The position numbers and the translations under genes are program-made. The notes under the pieces are model-generated. The model did no database searches, was not told the DNA's origin, and saw nothing but the letters and a program-made list of their open reading frames with translations. This document shows, in pieces, positions 7,796 through 14,951 of a stretch of DNA of 64,000 nucleotides (within the stretch, counting starts at the first letter, position 1; each line of letters opens with the position of its first letter). This stretch comes from Chryseobacterium pennipullorum (lineage in GTDB: Bacteria; Bacteroidota; Bacteroidia; Flavobacteriales; Weeksellaceae), in assembly GCF_003384725.1 (NCBI RefSeq), contig NZ_QNVV01000008.1:62001-126000 (forward strand). Reading direction: 5' to 3'.

Positions 7796-9388
7796 TTATG
7801 CAGGTGATAATCTGCGGGACTTTAAATAAAGAACGGTACGGTTCAGATAGGGAAAAAGAAGAATTAAAAGTAATGAAGCGGCCAGCAGCCACATCATCAT
7901 TTCATAATAATCCATTGCGAAACGCACATGATCCTGAACATTCATTCTTTCAAGCAGTAATTTATTAGCAGCTTTCACTGCGTGGTCTTCAGACATTCCT
8001 TTGGCCATGAGCCTGGCTACCTGCTGATGAAGAAAACTTTTTACTGCCGGATCTACAGCGGTTAGATGATCCTGAAAAGCGTTGTAATGGCGGCTCTTCT
8101 CAAAAAGTTCGAAAAAATTAATCAGCGCTATGCTGGCGCAGAATCCCAGATAGCGTATTGTAAGTGCCGCCGCCGCTGCCGAAGGTCCGATAGATGCCGG
8201 AACTGAAGATATAATAAAAATAATGGTGGGAACCATAATCAATCCTACACCCAGCCCCTGCAGGAACAAGGGAATAAAATAATTGAATTCATCAGCCTGG
8301 ATATCAAAAGAGAAATACATGAGCAGATGAAACAGAAAAAGCAGCAAAAAGCCAGGTACCCAGATGTACTGTATTTTCTTTTTTTGGAGCACCATGCAGC
8401 AGGCAACAATAACTCCGAAAATAAGTCCTGAAAGATTAAAAATATTGATATAAGAAATGTAAAAAGGATCCAGATGGAGCTCTGTTGCAAAGAAAGTATT
8501 GGTAATTCCCGAAGCAAAACGACAGATATACATGATAAAAAGAATCAGCAGACCCACCCTGAAATTCCGGTATCCGAAAATACGCAGGTCAATATAAGGC
8601 CTTTTGATGGAATGCTGCCGGAAGATGGATACTCCTGCTAAAATAACAATGATGATCACGCTCCCCAAAATCCGGAAATCTTCCAGCCAATAATACTCCT
8701 GGCCGTAAATGGCAATATATCCTGTAAGCAGCAATATTGTACTGAATACCACAAAGCTTTGCCAGTCGAGCTTATAAAGGTGAAATCTGGCATGGGTTCT
8801 GTAATTGCTCATGGCGAGCGTCAGAAAAAAGAGTCCGGGCAGGTAGGAAAAAATAGCCGTTTTATAAACGATATTGAAATTGTACGAATCTATCAGCTCC
8901 GCTGTAATCAGATTATTGAAAGGCAGCGCACAGATCAGGATTCCGAAGAACACAGAAAAGCTGATTTCCCGCCCTCGCTCGCTGTTCAGGCGAGTAAAAA
9001 TTAAAGTCAGCGACAGGTTAACGTTTCCTGCGAATAACATTCCCTGTATAAAACGTACAGGAAAAAGGATATAAATATCATGGGTACAATAACATATCAG
9101 GCAGGCCAATATTTGTAAAGTGGTGAATAACAGGAAGTATTCTTTAGCAGCCAGGAAACTGAAAAATCTTCTTTCCAGGCTGTAAAACCCAACATATCCG
9201 GCATAAAATAAAGCCACTGCAAACTGAATGTCAGCAGGTTCACTCCCATAATATCCTGCCGCAGCATTGAGATTGGCCAGGGGAAGAAAAAAAATAATAA
9301 TCCCTGGCAATGTCATCGAAAAGAGGATAATCTTAATCAGCCATTCCGGTGCCCACCGTTTGAAAAACGGCATTTTTCTTTTAGCCAT
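7796..9388 (-). CDS. MFS transporter, DHA2/EmrB type (efflux system 1)
   Basis: 530 residues from M12 of the longest frame. The upstream Met at 9421 would give a 41-bp overlap with the HlyD gene, and M12 (MAKRKMPFFKRWAPEW) aligns with the start of the paralogue at 46384 (MQIHLIPVFREWIPEW). The protein is hydrophobic throughout with about 14 predicted membrane segments, as in DHA2 drug:proton antiporters. GYYGSEPADIQFA near residue 45 is shared with the paralogue (GYYGVEPADVQYG). It is the inner-membrane pump of a tripartite system and takes its partners from the two genes directly upstream. Overlap with the HlyD stop is 8 bp. The substrate is not deducible. Confidence 0.85.
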   Translation of the reverse strand: MAKRKMPFFKRWAPEWLIKIILFSMTLPGIIIFFLPLANLNAAAGYYGSEPADIQFAVALFYAGYVGFYSLERRFFSFLAAKEYFLLFTTLQILACLICYCTHDIYILFPVRFIQGMLFAGNVNLSLTLIFTRLNSERGREISFSVFFGILICALPFNNLITAELIDSYNFNIVYKTAIFSYLPGLFFLTLAMSNYRTHARFHLYKLDWQSFVVFSTILLLTGYIAIYGQEYYWLEDFRILGSVIIIVILAGVSIFRQHSIKRPYIDLRIFGYRNFRVGLLILFIMYICRFASGITNTFFATELHLDPFYISYINIFNLSGLIFGVIVACCMVLQKKKIQYIWVPGFLLLFLFHLLMYFSFDIQADEFNYFIPLFLQGLGVGLIMVPTIIFIISSVPASIGPSAAAAALTIRYLGFCASIALINFFELFEKSRHYNAFQDHLTAVDPAVKSFLHQQVARLMAKGMSEDHAVKAANKLLLERMNVQDHVRFAMDYYEMMMWLLAASLLLILLFPYLNRTVLYLKSRRLSPA

Positions 9389-10445
9389 TGGAGTGCTTTT
9401 TATGAGCATATACATTGACATTCATTCCCAACTTTAGAACGTCAATATCTTTTCGTTTTCCATCCACTCTGATTCTCACAGGAATACGCTGTACGATTTT
9501 CACATAGTTTCCCGTGGAATTATCCGGAGGCAAAAGCGAAAAACTTGATCCGGTCGCTGGTGAAAGGGATATGATCGTTCCCTGAAATTCCCGGTCCGGG
9601 TAGGAATCGGCAATGATCTTCACGTGATCACCAATCTGCATATCCTTAATCTGTGTTTCCTTATAATTGGCCACTACCCATTTATCGGTTTCATTATTCA
9701 CGATAAATGCAAGAGTATCTCCGGCATCGATCATCTGACCGACCTCTACGGTTCTCCGTCCCATTCTTCCGTCATATGCCGCAATCACTGCGGTATAGCT
9801 GACATCCAGCCGATGGCGGTCCAGTAATGCCTGCAGCCTGGCTATCTCTGCCTGTACCACAGTTTTTTCTGCCTGAATATCATGTATTTTTGAAACAGAG
9901 GCAGCATAGGTATCCTGAGAAGACCGGTACTCACTTTCATTGACATCCAGGGTTGCTTTTACATCTTCAAGCCGTTGTTTTGTAGCCGATTCTTCATGGT
10001 ACAGTTTTTCGTACCTGTTATAATCGAGCTGCTGTTTCCATACTTTTGCCTTACTGGCATCTACCTGAGCCTGTGCTGCGGCCGCTTCTTTCTCTGTAGT
10101 GCCGGTGTTGCTTTCCAGGACTTTAAGCTGTGCCCAGGTTTTCTGAAGGGCAGCCTGAGTCTGCTTTTGCTGAAGAACATATTCCCGGTTATCGATCAGC
10201 AAAAGGGTATCCCCTTTTTTCACTTCCTGATTCTCCTCAAATCTGACGGCGACAATGAATCCGCCTGCTCTTGAAATGACAGGATTGAGGTATTCCTGAA
10301 CCTGAGCATCATTGGTCTGCTCGTACTGATAATAATTCTTAAGACTAACGCTGCCCCATACAGCAAGTGCAGCGACGATACATACGGCGATCCAGCCTGT
10401 AATTTTAGTAATCAGCCGGTCCGTGGGGGTATATTTTTTTTTCAT
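9381..10445 (-). CDS. HlyD/EmrA-family periplasmic adaptor (efflux system 1)
   Basis: 354 residues. A single N-terminal membrane anchor (~15-33) is followed by the EmrA hallmark YEQTNDAQVQEYLNPVISR, a lipoyl-like half motif, a long alpha-hairpin (~85-200, rich in K, A, Q, E) and a beta-barrel ending in LKLGMNVNVYAHKK. It bridges the MFS pump and the outer-membrane TolC channel. It is about 50% identical by eye to the paralogue at 45335, including GSxxSLLPPDNxTGN(Y/F)VKI. The TolC gene ends 5 bp upstream and the MFS gene overlaps its end, so the three form one transcript. Confidence 0.9.
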   Translation of the reverse strand: MKKKYTPTDRLITKITGWIAVCIVAALAVWGSVSLKNYYQYEQTNDAQVQEYLNPVISRAGGFIVAVRFEENQEVKKGDTLLLIDNREYVLQQKQTQAALQKTWAQLKVLESNTGTTEKEAAAAQAQVDASKAKVWKQQLDYNRYEKLYHEESATKQRLEDVKATLDVNESEYRSSQDTYAASVSKIHDIQAEKTVVQAEIARLQALLDRHRLDVSYTAVIAAYDGRMGRRTVEVGQMIDAGDTLAFIVNNETDKWVVANYKETQIKDMQIGDHVKIIADSYPDREFQGTIISLSPATGSSFSLLPPDNSTGNYVKIVQRIPVRIRVDGKRKDIDVLKLGMNVNVYAHKKHSNG

Positions 10446-10450
10446 TGTTT

Positions 10451-11773
10451 TTATAAAGTACCTGTTATATTTTGTAGTAAATAGTAATTGTTGCGGGCCA
10501 TGATTTTGGCGGCCTCCAGTTCAAATTTTGTCTGAAGAAGCTGTATATCAGCATCCAAAAGCTCCGTAATAAGAGAAGTCTGACTGAAGTAGGTATTTTT
10601 GATAATCCTGGCATTTTCTTTAGCCTGCGCAACATTAGTTTCAGCCAGCTTTATCTGTTCCAGCGTCTCCTGATATCTGAGATACGCTTCTTTCACCTGC
10701 TGCCTTAACTGGTCTTCCGTATTTTTATGGGCTTCTTCTTCCTTTTCAAATTCCAGGGTGGCTGCTTTTACCTTTTGGGTATTGTGGTACAGAGAGGATA
10801 GGGAAAAAGAAGCCTTCACTCCTACAATCCCCAATGAGTACCAATCCGGATTGTATGGATACAGGAAAATCTGTGGATTGGCATAGTAAAATTCTCCATA
10901 CATCCCGATTTTGGGTCGTACATTAGCTTTTACCTGCTTCAGTTTAATTCTGCTGAGCTCAGATTGCTGTTCGGAAACGTGATAATCGAAAGAATGCTGT
11001 AATGCCTGTTTCAGAGACTCTTCATAGGTGATGCTTTCATTCCAGTCACTGAAGGGAGCTTCAGGAATCACTACCTCACCATCGGGAATCCCTAAGATTA
11101 TATTCAGCTTCTGCATAGCAATAAGAATATCATTTTCTATGGTGATCAGCGTCATTTTCCGCTTGGAAAGCTCAAGTTCAATCCTTAATACATCGCTTTT
11201 CAGGACCACTCCATTCTTATAGAGCGCCTTTATTTCTTTCACCTGTACCTCCTGATCAGCAATATCCTTTTTGATAAGATCTCTGAAAATAAAAGTCTTC
11301 TGCAGTTCAAGATAAAGGGTTGCTGTTTTGTAGTGAATATCCGATACGGCCTGTTCTTTTCTTATTTTGTATACCTTCTGAAGGGTCTGATTCTCTTTGA
11401 TTTTGAGGTTCAGTTTATTTCCGTTATAAATATTCAGATAAAAATCGGCTCCGGCCCGGTAGAGGGTATGAATAACCTCATGCTGAGTGGGTTTGGAAAA
11501 AATTCCGTTTTCATAAATAGGGATGTTGGAGGCTTTTTCTACAGATCCTTTCACGCCTATCTCAGGCAGCCGTTCCCGCAGGGCATCTTTTACTTCAGCT
11601 TCTGCAATGTCTACATTGATTGTATTGATTTTAATATGACGGCTGTTTTCTTCCGCTTTTTGCCATGCTTCTTTTAGAGAGAGCCGGATGGTATCATTTC
11701 GGAGACTGCCTGTCTGGGCTTGTGCAGCATAGGTAATTCCCAGTACCAGCAATCCGGTGATATAAATTTTCAT
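10451..11773 (-). CDS. TolC-family outer-membrane efflux protein (system 1)
   Basis: 440 residues with a cleavable signal (MKIYITGLLVLGITYAAQAQ). The body has the duplicated coiled-coil and beta-strand pattern of TolC/OEP proteins: SLKEAWQKAEENSRHIKI near the N-terminus and a repeat of such helices after residue ~250, ending in NNYYLLQNITGTL. It is the first gene of the operon and probably trimerises to form the exit duct. The paralogue at 43995 ends with the same LLAITGTL-type tail. Start choice is clear from the signal peptide and from the -7 box 26 bases upstream. Confidence 0.9.
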   Translation of the reverse strand: MKIYITGLLVLGITYAAQAQTGSLRNDTIRLSLKEAWQKAEENSRHIKINTINVDIAEAEVKDALRERLPEIGVKGSVEKASNIPIYENGIFSKPTQHEVIHTLYRAGADFYLNIYNGNKLNLKIKENQTLQKVYKIRKEQAVSDIHYKTATLYLELQKTFIFRDLIKKDIADQEVQVKEIKALYKNGVVLKSDVLRIELELSKRKMTLITIENDILIAMQKLNIILGIPDGEVVIPEAPFSDWNESITYEESLKQALQHSFDYHVSEQQSELSRIKLKQVKANVRPKIGMYGEFYYANPQIFLYPYNPDWYSLGIVGVKASFSLSSLYHNTQKVKAATLEFEKEEEAHKNTEDQLRQQVKEAYLRYQETLEQIKLAETNVAQAKENARIIKNTYFSQTSLITELLDADIQLLQTKFELEAAKIMARNNYYLLQNITGTL

Positions 11774-11798
11774 CAGAATTTTTCGAATTATTGCAGTG

Positions 11799-11806
11799 CA
11801 AATTTA
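11799..11806 (-). promoter_or_regulatory. -7 box of efflux operon 1
   Basis: TAAATTTG on the minus strand, fitting TAnnTTTG, 26 bases before the TolC start at 11773. Confidence 0.55.
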
Positions 11807-11870
11807 TTCTCAATCTTGAAAATATTTTTATCTAAAATAGTCAAGTTTTACATGATTCCGGCCAAATGAT

Positions 11871-11878
11871 TATATTTG
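11871..11878 (+). promoter_or_regulatory. -7 box of the AraC gene of efflux system 1
   Basis: TATATTTG, an exact TAnnTTTG match, 29 bases before the ATG at 11907. The regulator presumably binds the 60 bp between this and the opposite box. Confidence 0.55.
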
Positions 11879-11906
11879 CATTTTCATTGGATTCAATTCT
11901 TTTTTT

Positions 11907-12719
11907 ATGGGATTAATTGCTGCACTTCCTCACATAGATGAACATGCTAAAAGTGTCTTTGTCATGCATGAAAAATCAGAAAAATTGATCCCTTTTCATA
12001 AGCATACGAAAGGACAGCTGAGCTATGTAGAAGGAGGTATTGCCTATATTACCATCGATAACCGTACGTATGTAGTGCCCGCGAGACATTTTTTCTGGAT
12101 TCCCCAGGGTATGGAACACATTTTAGAAGTCGGCCACTCCGCAACGGTCCTGCATTCTCTATATTTTTATGCCCATGATGACGGTTCAGATCCTTTCTAT
12201 GGAAGACTCGGGATCTACCCCGCGTCTGAGCTTCTGATCCAGATGATTAAGTATACGGAAATATGGGATGAAAAGCATATTACTGCTGAGGATGAAAATT
12301 TTGAATTTCTAATCGCTTTAAAAAAGATCCTTCCCAAAACCCACAAACAGCCTTTACCCATCATCCTTCCTGCTACCCACAATAAGCAAATGATGAGAAT
12401 TGTCTCTTACCTGGAATGGAATATCGGGGAAAAGCATACGCTGGCGAATGTAAGCACAAGATTTGGCCTTAGTGAGCGGTCGATGTCACGCCTCTTTAAG
12501 GCAGATATGGATATTTCTTTTCTTCAGTATCTTAAGACATTGAGAATCATTAAGGCGATTGAGCTGCTTTTAAATACTGACAAATCGATCAGTGAAATTG
12601 CTGATGATGTCGGGTACAGTTCCGTCAGTGCATTCAGTGATACGTTTCATGAATTTACCCGGTCCAGACCTTCGGATCTCAGAAAAAGCAGCAAAGCTTT
12701 TAAAAATACCTCCACCTGA
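11907..12719 (+). CDS. AraC-family regulator of efflux system 1
   Basis: 270 residues. N-terminal cupin (HEKSEKLIPFHKHTKGQLSY, then YVVPARHFFWIPQGMEH) and C-terminal HTH pair (LANVSTRFGLSERSMSRLFK; ISEIADDVGYSSVSAFSDTF, ending RSRPSDLRK). It reads divergently from the TolC-HlyD-MFS operon with 133 bp between start codons. A paralogous regulator (43069-43863) stands in the same place at the second efflux locus, which supports local control. As in related AraC regulators with a His-rich N-terminal cupin, the effector may be a small toxic molecule; not shown here. Confidence 0.9.
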   Translation: MGLIAALPHIDEHAKSVFVMHEKSEKLIPFHKHTKGQLSYVEGGIAYITIDNRTYVVPARHFFWIPQGMEHILEVGHSATVLHSLYFYAHDDGSDPFYGRLGIYPASELLIQMIKYTEIWDEKHITAEDENFEFLIALKKILPKTHKQPLPIILPATHNKQMMRIVSYLEWNIGEKHTLANVSTRFGLSERSMSRLFKADMDISFLQYLKTLRIIKAIELLLNTDKSISEIADDVGYSSVSAFSDTFHEFTRSRPSDLRKSSKAFKNTST

Positions 12720-12740
12720 TCTTTGTCAGCACAATAAAAA

Positions 12741-12766
12741 AATAAAAGAGTTTTTTATCCTTTATT
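12741..12766. promoter_or_regulatory. Candidate Rrf2/NsrR operator 1 (upstream of rrf2)
   Basis: AATAAAAGA-N8-TCCTTTATT: two 9-base arms, inverted, with one mismatch. It lies where a -33 element would be for the -7 box at 12780, so binding would block transcription of the regulator itself. Related sites precede the next two transcription units (13255, 14188). Confidence 0.5.
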
Positions 12767-12779
12767 AAAAATAACTTTA

Positions 12780-12787
12780 TATCTTTG
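12780..12787 (+). promoter_or_regulatory. -7 box of the Rrf2 regulator gene
   Basis: TATCTTTG, an exact TAnnTTTG match, 20 bases before the ATG at 12808. Confidence 0.6.
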
Positions 12788-12807
12788 TAGTGTAAAAGTA
12801 TAAAAAA

Positions 12808-13239
12808 ATGTTTTCCAAAACCTGTGAATACGCTCTACGCGCTTTAATCTATATTGCCCAGCAGTCGAAAAATGACAGCAGGGTCGGGATTAAAGATATT
12901 TCAAAAAGCATTCATTCTCCGGAACATTTTATTGCTAAAATTCTTCAGGACCTGAGCAGGAAAGGATTTGTACAGTCTGCTAAAGGACCGAACGGAGGCT
13001 TTTATATGGACCAGAAAAACCTGGATACTTCTATTGCTGATATTGTAAGGGAGATTGATGGTGACAAACTGTTTTCAGGCTGTGGACTGGGGCTCGATCA
13101 ATGTTCTGAGCTTCATCCCTGTCCGCTTCATGACCAGTTTAAAAGTATCAGACAGGATCTTCGCGTGATGCTTGAAAACTCTAGGATACAGATGTTTGTT
13201 GATAATCTGGATTTAAGATTAACCCATCTGAAGGTTTAA
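12808..13239 (+). CDS. Rrf2-family Fe-S regulator, NsrR-like NO sensor
   Basis: 143 residues, the standard Rrf2 length. It starts MFSKTCEYALRALIYIA, has the winged helix (SPEHFIAKILQDLSRKGFVQSAKGPNGG) and then three cysteines, C92, C99 and C105, in SGCGLGLDQCSELHPCPLH. Three cysteines in this place ligate an Fe-S cluster in NsrR and IscR, and HPCPLH is typical of NsrR. Isc or suf genes are absent nearby, while NO-handling genes follow directly, so NO sensing is the better guess. In this model the cluster-bound form represses the genes below and NO relieves this. The candidate operator is repeated upstream of this gene and two downstream units. Confidence 0.85.
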   Translation: MFSKTCEYALRALIYIAQQSKNDSRVGIKDISKSIHSPEHFIAKILQDLSRKGFVQSAKGPNGGFYMDQKNLDTSIADIVREIDGDKLFSGCGLGLDQCSELHPCPLHDQFKSIRQDLRVMLENSRIQMFVDNLDLRLTHLKV

Positions 13240-13254
13240 AAAAAAATTTACTCC

Positions 13255-13280
13255 AATAAAAGATAAAAAGGTCTTAATAT
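13255..13280. promoter_or_regulatory. Candidate Rrf2/NsrR operator 2
   Basis: AATAAAAGA-N8-TCTTAATAT: the left arm is identical to site 1, the right arm keeps TCTT. It ends 16 bases before the ATG of the membrane protein gene. Confidence 0.4.
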
Positions 13281-13296
13281 ATTTAATACAAAAATT

Positions 13297-13752
13297 ATGA
13301 AATTTTACCTTAAAAATCCTTTGGTGCTGACGGCCTTCTGTCTGATGACAGGAGTCTTTATAACCATAAGTTTCATAGAAACGCCTTTGAAGTTTCAGGT
13401 TGAGGGAATCACTCTTCCCATAGCCCTGGGGCTGGGTAAACTGATGTTCGGAGTATCCACTGCCCTCCAGTGGTTTTTCCTGGTTCTTATTTTGGGCCTT
13501 ATGCTGATCAGCCGGAAAAACTATACAAAATCAGATTTTTATATCATGACGTTTTTGTTCCTGCTCCAAGCTTCAGAGCAGTTTTGGATGCTGCCGGTTC
13601 TTGATGCCCGGGTTGATGCACTTTCCTCCGGAAAAACACTGGCCCCTACTGCACTGCATGATTACTTCATCAACACTGAAATAGCGAAAGCTATTCTTAT
13701 GATAACCGCTATTGCATTACAATTTAAAAAAAATAAAAAGTATTCATTATGA
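13297..13752 (+). CDS. Four-helix membrane protein of the NO cluster, unknown function
   Basis: 151 residues with four hydrophobic segments (~9-28, ~43-70, ~80-98, ~125-142) and short loops; the C-terminus is basic (KKNKKYSL). FIETPLKFQVEGITLPIALGLGK in the first loop is the most distinctive stretch. I do not recognise a named family. Its stop overlaps the start of the cytochrome gene (ATGA), so the two are translationally coupled. Being between an NsrR-like regulator and NO reductase suggests a role in NO stress, perhaps as a membrane partner of the cytochrome; this is inference from position only. Confidence 0.7.
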   Translation: MKFYLKNPLVLTAFCLMTGVFITISFIETPLKFQVEGITLPIALGLGKLMFGVSTALQWFFLVLILGLMLISRKNYTKSDFYIMTFLFLLQASEQFWMLPVLDARVDALSSGKTLAPTALHDYFINTEIAKAILMITAIALQFKKNKKYSL

Positions 13753-14171
13753 AAGCACTGGTAATCCCTACAGCAATGATATTGATCTGGGTACTGATCT
13801 CCATGTCATGTTCCGGCAAAAACGAAACAACGCCCATTCCCATCCCTGAACCGTCCACGGGACAACAGGCTCCACAACCGGTTGTTACTCCCGAACCTGT
13901 TGCTATAACTCCTGTTTCAGATGACCCCGGATTTAAGCTCATTGAAGGCGCCGACTGTCTTGCCTGCCACAAGATCGATGCAAAAGTAATAGGACCTTCT
14001 TACCAGGATGTGGCTGCAAAATACACAGAATCGGATATTGATCAACTGGCTCAGAAAATCATCGAGGGAGGAAAAGGAAACTGGGGAGATATTCCCATGA
14101 CGCCTCATGAAGGATTAAGTAAAGACAATGCTAAACAGATGGTGAAATATATTCTTTCACTAAAAAAGTAA
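13749..14171 (+). CDS. c-type cytochrome lipoprotein (c551/c552-like)
   Basis: 140 residues. A signal with lipobox cysteine C21 (LISMSC) is followed by a Pro/Thr-rich linker (~28-58) and a single-haem domain: CLACH at 70-74 and a probable axial Met at M117 in DIPMTPH, ending MVKYILSLKK. This is the class I cytochrome c layout; the linker would hold it at the outer face of the inner membrane or at the outer membrane. It could pass electrons in nitrite/NO respiration. The NO reductase here is of the quinol type and does not need it, so its partner may lie elsewhere. Confidence 0.85.
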   Translation: MKALVIPTAMILIWVLISMSCSGKNETTPIPIPEPSTGQQAPQPVVTPEPVAITPVSDDPGFKLIEGADCLACHKIDAKVIGPSYQDVAAKYTESDIDQLAQKIIEGGKGNWGDIPMTPHEGLSKDNAKQMVKYILSLKK

Positions 14172-14187
14172 TTAAAAAATTTAAAAT

Positions 14188-14213
14188 AATAAAAGACAAA
14201 AAAGTATTATATT
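14188..14213. promoter_or_regulatory. Candidate Rrf2/NsrR operator 3 (abutting ric start)
   Basis: AATAAAAGA-N8-TATTATATT: the left arm is identical to sites 1 and 2, and 7 of 9 positions in the right arm fit the palindrome. It ends exactly at the ATG of ric, so it might also act at the RNA level or be fortuitous. Confidence 0.35.
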
Positions 14214-14939
14214 ATGAACACAAAAACAGATTTTATCGGAGATATGGTAGCAGAAGACTTCAGAACAGCTGCTATTTTTAAAAAACACGGAATTGACTTC
14301 TGCTGTAAAGGCGGAAGAACCATTGAAGATGCATGCAGCAACAAAATGCTCAATCCTGAAGACGTTTACGCAGACCTCGGATCTCTCCCCGACAGTTCAG
14401 ATTCTGTGATCGATTTCAACAGCTGGCCGTTGGATCTTCTAGCTGATTATATTGAAAAAACACACCACCGGTATGTAGAAGAAAAGACCGCCGTTCTTCA
14501 GGCATTTTTGGATAAACTATGTCGAGTGCATGGGGGAAGACATCCGGAATTGTTTGAAGTAATGTCCTTATTTAACGAATCAGCTCAGGACCTCTCTGCC
14601 CACATGAAAAAAGAGGAACTCATCCTGTTTCCTTTCGTAAGAAATATGATGAAAGCCAAAATATCCGGAACACCTGTTCCCCACCCTGTTTTCGGAACCG
14701 TTGAAAATCCGGTGGCTATGATGCAGCATGAGCATACCGTAGAAGGCGACCGGTTCCGGAAAATTGCTGAGATCACTAATGAATACCTACCGCCCGCTGA
14801 TGCCTGTAATACATATAAAGTAGCATTTGCCACGCTCCAGGATTTTGAAAATGACCTGCACAAACATATCCATCTGGAAAACAACATCCTCTTCCCAAAG
14901 GCCATCCGACTGGAAAAAGAATTAAATACCCCATCTTAA
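14214..14939 (+). CDS. ric: RIC/ScdA/YtfE di-iron repair protein
   Basis: 241 residues. The N-terminal ScdA_N (DUF542) domain covers ~1-60 with the diagnostic GIDFCCKGGRTI (C30, C31). The hemerythrin-like domain follows (~85-240) with histidines and acids for a di-iron site in THHRYVEEK, HMKKEELILFPF, MMQHEHTVEGDRF and HKHIHLENNILFPK. Such proteins repair Fe-S clusters damaged by nitric oxide or oxidants and may release NO-bound iron. It is 12 bp from the NO reductase gene and almost certainly co-transcribed with it, which supports the NO-stress reading of the whole cluster. Confidence 0.95.
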   Translation: MNTKTDFIGDMVAEDFRTAAIFKKHGIDFCCKGGRTIEDACSNKMLNPEDVYADLGSLPDSSDSVIDFNSWPLDLLADYIEKTHHRYVEEKTAVLQAFLDKLCRVHGGRHPELFEVMSLFNESAQDLSAHMKKEELILFPFVRNMMKAKISGTPVPHPVFGTVENPVAMMQHEHTVEGDRFRKIAEITNEYLPPADACNTYKVAFATLQDFENDLHKHIHLENNILFPKAIRLEKELNTPS

Positions 14940-14951
14940 AAACTGACCTGA

